Shown here piece by piece: positions 42,027 through 54,000 of a DNA stretch of 60,000 nt (positions are counted from its first letter, which is position 1; each line of letters begins with the position of its first letter). The notes beneath the pieces are model-generated. The model saw only the letters and a program-made list of their open reading frames with translations, was not told the DNA's origin and made no database searches. Source of the DNA: Owenia fusiformis (taxonomy: Eukaryota > Annelida > Polychaeta > Sabellida > Oweniidae); the NCBI GenBank assembly GCA_903813345.2, contig CAIIXF020000008.1, positions 9,701,278 through 9,761,277 of the forward strand, written 5' to 3'. A program made the position numbers and the translations under genes.

Positions 42027-45000
42027 ATTAAAGCGTTATCGCCATTATTATTCTTCACATTCACATCAATACCACTCTCAATAAGTAATTTCAGACATTC
42101 AACACCATAACTATACCTAGATGCAGAAGCAGCAGCAGCAGCAGCAACAATTAAAGCGTTATCGCCATTATTATTCTGCACATTCACATCAATACCACTC
42201 TCAATTAGTAATCTCAGACATTCAACACTATTATACTTTGCAGTATACATTAAAGTAGTAAAATCAGTATTATATGATGTAACTGACCTATCAAATGTCA
42301 TATTTATTGCATTTTGGGTATGTTTGAAAAATAGTTCTAATAATTCTTGCTCATCATTCTTGATTGCTTTTAATATGCATCTCTGTCCACCTAGACTTGT
42401 GAAATCAACTGTAGGTTCTGTAGATAGAAATGCCCTTACGTATGTTGTATGCTTTCTATCCATGTAGAACATTATTAGTTGGTATGGATCTGGAAGTAAT
42501 GTTATATGTAATCTGATATATTGCAAATAAATGTATATAGCATAATGAAGAAACAGCAAGGGCAAAATTTGAAAAATGTAACAATTCAAATCAGAGAATT
42601 TATACTTAACCATTGTAAAACATTTACACCTGCTCTCTTTCCCAAGACCATTATACCTCAAGAATTTTGGACAAAATGGACAAAAAAGCAATATAAGTTT
42701 TAATTCCTCCGAGCCCCCTGCATCATGTTATATAGCATTAATACGAGGGGTGATCCAAAAGTCTTGGACGCCTCGCTCTAACTTTGCTGTTTTCTAATAT
42801 AATTACATGAAACTTTCAGAGAGTAAAGATCAACATCTTAACAACTTTGTGTATAAGTTTCAACAGAAAATAATATATTTCAGCTACTTTTCTACATATT
42901 TTTTAATACCGGGTCCCTGCCACCCGGAACGGTATTTAAATATAGCAAATCACGTCACAACTGTTATAATATGGCAAATACTTTATGTGCAGGTGCACAA
43001 CCTAACACCAGTCATGATATGAGAGAATTTCCGATTTTCAGTCTGAGTGCCATCTGCCATCATCATCTTCACATATTAAGACCTACTTTTCAACATATTT
43101 ACCGCGAATTTTAACTCATTTTTCATACCGCTTTACCAATGAAGGGAAGTCATTTATGAAACCGCCATTGCTTATGTGATACAAATGCTGCTGGAGTGCC
43201 ACCCTAAACCTCATACAATGAGTAATAAAAAAAATTCTTTCAACCCTCCTTTTTTCTGGAGAAAAGGAAGAAAATCACATGGAGCCATATCTAGACTGTA
43301 TCGTGCATATGGTAGCTGCTCAAGGTCAATAATAGTGAAAATATCTTATAGTATTCTTTGTTCCACTTTGATTTCTTTCATGTTCTGCATTTCAGCAGCC
43401 ATCTTGCAGCAAAAATGATACCAGAATGAGGGTTGCTTGTCTGTTGTCATTTTCTTAGAATTTGACATATACGGCCATTGTCATATGTGACATTATAACT
43501 AAAACAAAATTAAATGGTTGCCTAGTAACAAAGGAGGTAAACTAACATGGTTTAACATTCAAAATTCCAAGAAAGATAGTGGTCAAGACTTGCGAAACAA
43601 GTGAAATGGCGGCAACATTTAAGGCTGAAAGTTGCCATGTGCGAATACCGTTCCGGGTGGCAGGGTCCCTATATTAAAAATGATCTAGAAAACTACTTAG
43701 AATATATCATTTCTCCATGAAATTAATACACAAAGTAGTTAATATGTTGGTCTTTATTATTGGAAAGTTTTAAGTAATTTTATTAAAAACTAACAAAATT
43801 AGAGCAGGGCGTCCAAGACTTTTGGATCACCCCTCGTATAAAACCATTCATCACTCTTTACACAGTAAGATGCTACCTACCTACATCTGCTAACTTTTTT
43901 GAAGATGTTACATCCTCTTCATCATTGGATGATTCTTCATCATTTGGTCTCTTTTTACTGCTATGTTCTGCTATTTGCTCTGTATTGTCTTCAACTTGTA
44001 ATACTAAAATAAGTAAGTAAGGAGATTTGAAATCAATATTAATCATGTAATAACTCTCTAGACAAAGCATGCAAAGGGGATATACCAGTGCACATAAAAT
44101 GTAGCACTAACATTACAAAGTACCCTTGTCATATATTGTTTTTTATGGATGTATATCCCTACCAGACATTTCTTGGTGGCCTGCTTGTATTAATTCTTGA
44201 GTTGTTGAATCATCTTCTACTTCATGTGAACTTGTCCCTTCTTCTTGATCAACATGGCTGATTTCCTGCATACTTGTGGTCTCTCCTGTATCATATTTGA
44301 AAAAAGTAATTGTGCAATATGATATTAAAATTGCTCATGTAACATTTGCGCATTAGAGAAGTTTTTGCTCACAACAACAACAACAGCTTTTCATAACAAC
44401 AGTTTTTCATATAATTTTTTTCCACATATCAGATGGAGCATATGATGAAAAAGTTAAGACTAGATCTAATTGAAAGCCCATGACTAGATGGAAGATTCAA
44501 GTAAACAGTTGGTGTATCCCACACATGTATTTTGCTGTTTATTGAAAATGACCATTTTCGATTGATCATAAAAAATTCTCGTTCCAGTTTTTACACAATG
44601 TGCTTTCTTTCTAATTTATGAATCTCAAATTTTATCATATACATGTATAAGCAAAACTTAACTGTTTTGACCCACCCTTTACATAAACGCTGTATTGCTG
44701 AAACTTAAAGTTCTAGTTTAAAGATGAATTTCATTTTTTCAATTGTTTGGTTATTGTTTGGTAAAAAATAATCAGTGAGTTATAAATTTTTATCCCTTCA
44801 CATATATTTTGTGTTTATGGTTTTCCATACCTGACCCTTCTTCTATATCAACTTGTATAGCTTCCTCTGATCTTGCATCATCTCCAGAATCATATTGTGC
44901 ACCTCTCTGCATTTTGAGACCTTATCAAACTTTCTTTTTTCAATTTTTGGTCTTCACTTTTTCTTATGTTCCTATATGAATATGGAAAGTAATGATTTTA

Positions 45001-48000
45001 ATATTTTATCTTCAAAATCTATTTACTTACTAAGTTAAAATCAATCTGTTAAGCAAACATACTTTACAAAATACATACCTGAAACAAGAAGTTAATTATT
45101 AACTGTGATTCATGACACATCATCTTTATGGCCTAGTCACATAGCCCGGCCGATGAGGTTACGATGAGCCAGCGATGCAATTTTCACCGAACTCGGCCGG
45201 AACTCGGCCGGACACCGGCCGGACATCCGTGGCGTTTGTTGCTTAAAACCGCATCGGTGGTAGCTCGGTGAAATTTTAACTTCGGAGTTAAATTTCACCG
45301 GGCTCTCACCGAGCTCCCTCATCATGTCATCGCAGCCCCATCGTAACCACATCGGAAAACAAGTCGGCCGGTGCACGGCCGAGTATCGGCCGGTTTCCCG
45401 TGCATCTGAGACAACCAGAGGACGAGGTTTTTTAACGGACAGTGGCCGAGCTCCGGCCGATGTGGGACAGAGCATCGGCCGGTCACTGTTCAAAGCCCGT
45501 TAACAACCCGGCCGGCGATCGCACGGTGTCCTGTTACCTGCTCGGGTTCCGGCCGTATTCCTTCCGATGTCCGGCCGGTAGTTGCTGCCACATCGGCAGA
45601 AAAAAACTACCATTTTGAGACAGACTCCGTACGGTCACCGGCCTGTGTTCGGTTGGTCGCCTGAAGATGTCCGGACGGAGTCCGTTCACGCACGTCACCG
45701 AGCTCTGCTTCCGATGAGGAGAGCTCGGTGGCACCAAAAAAATCCACCGAGCTCTACCGATGCCGGACATCGGCCGGGCTATGTGACTAGGCCATTAACC
45801 TTTTGACTACCCTGAGTGACAAGATTTCTTGTCACCTAAGAAATTACCTTAAAACCTAAGGTGACGAGATTATCTGTTACATATTTTTCCCAAAATTGCT
45901 CTAATTTGAAAAATTTTCATCCGATTTACACAAGAAATGTTTTAAAAGATGTAGGAATTATCTGTGTCAACTATAATTTCACTAAATTGAGCATCAGCTG
46001 TTGTATATGTATGTTGTTAAATGTCAAAAGTTGGCAAAAATGAAAAGTTCCCTCGTTTTAAACCAATTTTAGAGTCTGGGATTCAAGAGGTTAAGATAAG
46101 TTCTTTAAACACTTGAACAAAAGTATCTTGTGTGTATGATTATCAAATAGAAGATTAAGTTCTAAGAATTGTAAATCAGAGAGCAATTAGCACTAAAATA
46201 AAGATTTATTATTAATCTCACAGAATTTCACAAACCAAATCCTTTTTGATATTTTTCTGGGTTACTATAATCCTACATTGCACTTCATTTTCATAGTTTT
46301 GTCTGACAACATGGACATGAATTTCTTTCACAAGATGCCTTGATTAATTCCCACCTCAGATGAAAGTCAGTATTGTATTTGGGCAAGTGCCCAAATAGTG
46401 CCAATAATTACAAGAACACTGTAAGTTAAAGGAAAGAGAAGAATTATTGTACAACTTGTATAAAATGATCTTATGTTTTTGTATGTCTGAATTATAAATC
46501 ATAATTAATATTATACACGATATAGGGGATCTTCAAGCAGCGGTCTCAGTTTTGAATCTGAGTATATGTGGTGACATAAGTGTAAGCAACATGTTCAGTT
46601 GGCCTAGCAATGTTCCTCTCAAAAGATATGGGAGTCATATCAAATGGTTTTCATAAAAGAAGAAGATATAAATGTAAAAGTCATGTTTTTTAGAAGAGTT
46701 TAAGCATAAACGTTGAGATGTTTTCCAAAAAGTCATGATATGTTTTATCCTTTTTGGAAAGGCTCCTCACTAGGTTTGATTCTGCTTTTAAATATAATAT
46801 ATATTCCAGCCTCACCTAGGGAAATGTTTTGGAAACATCAAGATGTTGGACATCAGGCAGATTCCTCGCCAGCCCCCTACTGTGAAGAACATGATATCTG
46901 AAGAGGGGGAGGTGGTTGCAATGCCAAAGTAAGAAATTATTAATACTCTGTATAAAAAATATGACATACTTCAGTGTTTTTTGCTAAGGGATATTTTGCC
47001 ATGCTGTGATATTTCATTCATTCTAATTCAATTTGGACATATATATATCTTTTATCGACTCTTTAGATGTCATATCATGACATATTAGTCACTTAGGTAG
47101 AGCAGTTCTTCCCATTGTCGAGTTGAAGAACTGGTATCTTTATCCTGGCTAGAACCATAGACAATTCTAGCCAGCGCCAGCCTTTTATCGAGTTAGCAGC
47201 ACTCTAGTAATCGCCGGTATAGGTCAGCATAAAGTATCAGGAAAAATATGGCCTTATTTATATTTGTATGATTGTCATTACAGGAATGTACGTGCCAGAG
47301 GTCCTGTAGAACAATGGTTAGGTAGTGTTGAGACAGGGATGTTTGACACCGTGAAACGTCACCTCAAACTTGGACTTAATGATTGGTTAGGCTTAAGACA
47401 TGAAGAATGGGTACTGAAGCACCCTGGACAAGTTGTACTAACAGTGGTATGATGATTTAAAAGTTATGTTTTTACTTGCGTCATTTTTGTCACACAAATC
47501 TTTTGTCTGATATGTATAATCTCTCTTGTCAGTATTATCTTATAAACACTCTTGAGAAACTGATTTATTACTTTCAGCCTCTAGTGTTGACTCTGACCTC
47601 TTACCTTTAAATTATGTTCTATTTTTACATTATCTATTTCTCAGGTGTGATTTTTTATAATTTATGAAAGTAAAACATTCAGTATTGATCGTATAAATGG
47701 TGTTTTTCTAATTTTTTACTAAGGCTCTGCAGTTATATTAGCCCAAGCATATTTCACTCCTTTTTAACAAACCCAAATCTAAAGGATACCATTACAGATG
47801 TATTTACTGTTTATTGTTTATCTTTTTTTATACCATACATTTTTTCAAAAACAGGCGCAACAGTATCGTTATGCCTCAATGACACAAGTACTGTACCTCA
47901 ACAATGAAAGCATATAGATTAGATTATTTTTAGAATTCATACTGAGCTCTACTGAATCATATCCTTCTAGGCCCAGATAATGTTTAACAAGGATGTTATG

Positions 48001-51000
48001 GCATGCTTTGCCCACCCAGAGCCAAGGATTCAACTGGCTCATATGCGAGACATGATGGTGAACACACTCAACACCCTAGCAGGCCTTGTGTCAACTAACC
48101 TCATTTCATACCACAGACTCAGCATAGAGGCCCTTCTTACTATAGATGTACACAATAGAGACATTCTCAATGACATGATTGAGAGTAAGGTCTCCAAAAA
48201 GGATGACTTTGAATGGACTAAGTAAGTGTTAGTGTAGTCAAGAACGTGAATTTGGTTTACACTTATATGGTGTGCATATTCGCTTTCTTCGGATGACATT
48301 TGGACCTGTTTTTTGGTGATATTAGAATGCAAGCCTACGTCTAAAGCTCCAAGTCAATTTATCAAATAGTTATCAATTTGTCAGATAAAAAAGTCATCAT
48401 TTTACCTCACATTCTCATGTAATCACTTTGAAGTCAATTAGGAATTTATTAATTACCTCTAATCTATATCATTGTTTAAGTAGTGTATTTTCTCTATCTT
48501 TTGATATATTTTAGTACTATGAGGTGCCAGGTTCATGCTGTCATATGTATGTGAAATATGAAGTTGTAGATAACATTCATGATAAAAACAAAATAACACT
48601 TAATATGAAGTAATCAAATATTTTTAACTTCATGTATTTGTCTAATGATCAAATTTTAATAGAAATACAGGGTGACTGGAAAAAAGGAGTCCATTGAAGT
48701 AGGCAATATCTCCTAAACTAGACAAGTGACATCAATGAAATTTCGCACATACCAGAACAGTTCTATGGAAATTTGTTCCTGAAAGTTTCAATACAACCAT
48801 TCAACTGGTTTAGGAGCTGTGATCATTTACATTACATGCTCTAATTTGCCAAGGTAGAGTTGGATTCATATGGCAAGATACCTTTACATATTCAGCCCTA
48901 ATAATGGCATTACATTTAGCAGTTATTGCCTTTTTTAGGTCAGCAATTGTCTGAAGATTGTTTTGGTATACATTGGTTTTCAAAAAACCAATAAAAGAAA
49001 TCAGGTGGATTCAAATATAAGCTGTGTGAAGATGAAGGGTTATCAGATCTATGGTTTATGATCCTGTTGCCAAAATGTTGATTTAGCCTATCTACAGTAA
49101 AATTTTAAATGTTTGGAACTACTTTGAATTTTAAAAATAAGAAAATCAAATGACTATATTGCAACAGTATATGAAAAAATGGAAACATATGTACAAGTCC
49201 TAACTTTTGTATATTTCAGATAGTTATGTATAATGTGCAGCAAAGCTGTGGCCTTTTGTAATTTAGGGAGTTTCAGCCATGTTAATTTTTTCGAAAATAA
49301 CGGCAGAGAAGCATTGAAATATAAGTGGCCACAGATATGATAGCTAAACTACAAAACAAACTAATTTATACGAAAGTTTGGACATGTATAAATGATATTA
49401 TTTTTACATATTCTGTTTCAATATGGTCCTTTAATTGCTTATTTTTTCGATTCAAAGTAGTTCCAAACATTAACAAGAAAATGCAGCAAACTCCTCGAGT
49501 CGAGGTCTCCAAGTCAAAAAAATTCCTGACCCTATCATATATCTGTTGATTATCCTGTTTATAACTGATTCAAGAGCGTGGCACTGAACGAACCTATATG
49601 CCTATTTGTTATTTGTTTAGTTGTTGGTTGGGTAACATGTTTATGACGTCACAAATGATGCGAAGAATCTTTAAACCAATCAGTGAAGTCTATATTAAAG
49701 GTTGAATAAAGACTGTAGAAGAAATTTGGGAGTCATTTTACCTTTCCCGAGCTATTAGTGCAACGTTTGGCCTAATGTCTTCTTCGCCATACCTATTTTC
49801 TTAAAATATATGCACTTGTCGACGAATACCACCAATCAGACTTGCAAATAGACTTCTAAATAAGCAATTGAAAGGATGGACGTCCCGCATTTTGTTTTTT
49901 GAAACATTTCTAAATCTCCACCATTTAAAATTCTTGCTGCAGCTGAGATAGGTAAGACCGTATGTTACAGTATAACCGTGGTTGTCTGATATAACCGTAT
50001 GCATGGTACCCGATATGACCGCCGTTGACGGTCTATTACTGGCGACTCTTGCAGTTAATCTCATCCACTGACGAAGAAAAATCAAAAAAATCTAAGTGAC
50101 TAAAACACCTCAAATCTGCCCATATTCAAGGTCGTCTTGACACGCGCATGGTATAAAGGAAACAGAATGTTGGATAGAACGTTAGGTGAAAACGGGGCTG
50201 GAATCCAATGACAATATAACCGGGAAATCATTGAAAGGTACGTGATCATTTTTTCTGTCGATGTCGGGAGAAGATTCCCGGGGATTTTGGATGCCAGTGA
50301 TTGTGAATATCGGCAGAAATTAGGTACGTTCGGGGGTTTTCTTTGTAGCTAATGAAAATAGATGTTAGCCTTGATGAAATATTCAAAAATCGATATATTT
50401 TGACACCAGGACCATGATCGTTGGATACGTCTCTGCACTATTTATTCAACCTTTAATTGTTTGTTTAGTTGTTGATGTGGCAATACGTGTCTGACGTCAC
50501 AGGTGATTGCATCATATTCATGTAACACCATTTTACGACATTGCATAATTTTAGCTGATTTTGGCTTCATTTCACTTTATTTGAAAGACTTTTAAAAATA
50601 TAATAATGAGTCAGTATTTTTTCTTATAAATATTAATATTTGAATTTGATTTCAAATTGCGAAAATTTGATCAACTGATTGAAATCACATTTTAAAAAGT
50701 GAAGAAGTGAATAATTACAGGAGCAAACGTGATCAATGGTTCGAGGTCTCCCGCAAAGTAGTCGCTACGCTCCTACTTGGCGCTGCCTTCGGCAGAGGAG
50801 ACCTCGAAAAAATTTTACTGTAGTGAGTCAATTAAGATATAGGGAGTAGTGCCATCTTGCTAAGACCACTATATGGCACAATTGAATCCCATATGGCAAC
50901 CAAGGGCTGTCCAATACTTCCTTAGGTACTATAACTGAGTAGCACCAATGAGTCATAAGCCATAGGTCAGATGACCCTTCATCTCCATACACCCCAAACT

Positions 51001-54000
51001 TGAATCCACTTGATTTGTTTTTCTGGGGCTATTTGAAAGATAATGTGTACCAAAACAATCCTCAGACAATTGCTGACCTAAAGAAGGCAATCACTGTAAT
51101 GCCATAACAAGGGCTGAATATGTAAGGGTATCTTGCCATATGAATCCAGCTCTACCTTTGCAAATTGGAGCCTGTAATGTAAATGATAACAGCTCCTGAA
51201 CCAATGGACTAGTTGTATTGAAACCTTCTGGAACAAATTTCAATAGAATTGTACTGATGTGTGCAAAATTTCATGGATGTCACTTGTCCAGTTTAGGAGA
51301 TATATCCTACTTAAATAGTCTCTTTTTTCCAGTCACCCTGTATAAATTAAAATTGTAAAGGCACCATCTATAATGTGTCTCGACTCTTATGTTTAAGACT
51401 GATTAAGAATTCCAGTCCATCTGGTTCCAATATGTGAGGCATAACTAAAATCACTGACATTGTAACATCAAATAGTACATCGAATCTGAGAATTCCCATT
51501 CACACCATTGTTCCATATCCATGTGATAGCAAAGTTCTAAAATATCACGTCTGATTATTACATTTATCAAGATAATCATGCAATGGAATATTGTATGCTT
51601 AAACCTGCACATCGCTCCAAAACGCAATCTTGGGTTGTGTTGGGGGTGAATTTTATCATTTTGAGCTTAATGAAAGATTATAGAATGATGAACAAATGGG
51701 GCAAATCTTGTGTAAATACTTACGATAAATGTGTCATTTCAAACATTGTTCATTGAATTTGCTTCGATTGGTGACAACGATATGATTTTGGATAGGTTTC
51801 TAAATTGAGAATGTGACTTCACTTCTGAATTATAGCATTCAACGTAGTAGCGTTTAATTACTCCAATTATTCATAATAGCTTGGTGGCCTTGCGGTAGAA
51901 TGCTCGCTCAGCACGCATGAGGCCCCGGTTTGAATCCCACACTAACTTTTTTATTTTTTTTTAACTAAACGATTGTTCTTTGATATTACGCAGAAAAAAA
52001 CAATTTTTATTTACATCAACTTTAAATTAGAGCTTGAAAATGAAAAAACAATATATGTCAACATATTGCGTTTTGGAGCAATGTGCAGGTTTAATAGTTT
52101 CTCTAACATTTTAATTTTCTAAAGGGTATCACAAAATGGTCTTTTTATGAATTATGCTGAAATTAAATATATTGCATATAAGCAGTGGCGTCAGAAGGAT
52201 TTGCCAAGAGGGGGGGTAACTTTGGATATGCATGAAGCGCGCCGCACACGAAGCGTACAATGCAATCTAGGGGGATTGGGGGGCATGCCCCAGAAAATTT
52301 TGAAAAGACCCTCTCTGGTGCATTCTGAGCATATCTCAGCACAACATTCCCAACAATAAAAAATTGTGTTTTGAAAACTGGCTTGACTTTGACTAAACAA
52401 TTTTACTAAATATACATTTTGCACTTATTCTTCATCGTATTTACATACTGTATTGGTTCCTGAGAAATTATGGTATAGAACTAAATATAATATGAGAAAT
52501 GAGATCATCTATGCTTAATGTAGACTAAATAATGACATAGTATCATTTCTGCCATTACACTTTGACTTTAATTAGCTCTAGAGATTTCAGTTCTAGGCTC
52601 GGGGTTTCAAATTTGAATAAGTGAATTTATGCACTTTAAATCTATAAAAGCTAAAGTAGTTGCAGTTATTGAATTCAACATGTGAATTATTCACATATTT
52701 AGTATGTGCCTTTATTATGTTTTTTAGGCAACTACGCTATGAGTGGGATGAACAAACCAACAACTGTAATGTGATGCAGTCTAATGCATCATTCACTTAT
52801 GGCTATGAGTACTTGGGTTGCTCCCCCAGACTAGTCATTACACCCCTAACTGATAGGTGAGTAACATCACCAATATAATATACCATATTCACCCTATGCA
52901 GACGGAGCCTGTGAGAAATATTTGGTGTGGCATGAATGAGCAGATGGTGCAGATTTAACAGTCATTTTTAGCTCACACAGTGAGCCTATGGGATTGACCA
53001 GGCGTCCGTCCGTTGGTCTGTCAATCCGTCTGTCAGTCCGTCTGTCAACATTGGCCTCACAAATTAAAACTGCTATTCGGATTGAGTCATATCCACATTC
53101 ATTTTATGCATATTCATAATGCCTATTTGACCTATCATCGCCATTTCCCAAGTTCGCCCGGTTTCTGAGAAATTGCTGATTTTGACAAAAATTTTCTGTA
53201 AATACTAGACACTTTGTTGAAGTACAACTTTCAATTAACTTGTAGTAGTTGCTGTATATGCAACTTATGTTCTCTGAAGATTTCAAAGCTCTTGAAATTA
53301 CATTTTTTGGTGTTTACTCTATAAAATTTGACAAAAAGTAGGACTTCGTCATTTTCAGGGAACTTTCTTATGTATAAAGTCAATCATCATTGGCTGCACA
53401 AAACACTGTGAGCACAGGACCGTAGGTCGTTTATTGAATTTAGATTTGTGATATTTCTGAAACTAAGCCATTTGGGTCTTCAAATATATCCATAAGGGTG
53501 AAGTTGACACCTAAGACATTCTACTCAAAATCCTTCAGTGTATCTCTAGAATGCAAACAATATGAAGAAGCAAGATAAATTTAGTGTTGGGAAATTGTTT
53601 TAACAGTCAATGTAGAGAGACCTAATCTGTTGATATTGTTATACAGGGTGTCCAAAAATCTTTCCATTGATTCTGATTATTGCCAAACATGCAGATAACA
53701 AGAAAATATTAAATATATTCCAGATGCTACCTAACATTGACTGGTGCTCTGCACCTTCATCTAGGAGGCTCCCCTGCTGGACCTGCTGGCACTGGGAAAA
53801 CAGAAACTGTCAAAGATCTTGCAAAGGTAATAAGGTTGTTAAAAAAAGTCAAGAATGTGAATGGATATGAATTGCTTAACTACTTAATTTTTTAGAATTA
53901 AGACAGGCATTTGTAAACATTAAACTAGCCCTCTATAGATGCTTAGTGAAAAATTGTTAATTTGTTCACAATAAAATGTAACAATGAAGATCTTTTAGTG

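Noticed and set aside
42489-42691. N-terminal extension [10 protein letters not shown]... of the ankyrin ORF.
   Set aside because: It lies upstream of a good acceptor at 42490-42492 that fits the phase of three upstream exons, and it has no ankyrin-like or signal features.
45137-45806. Several Arg/Pro-rich ORFs on both strands.
   Set aside because: They are products of the CGGCCG-rich MITE and have no protein homology.
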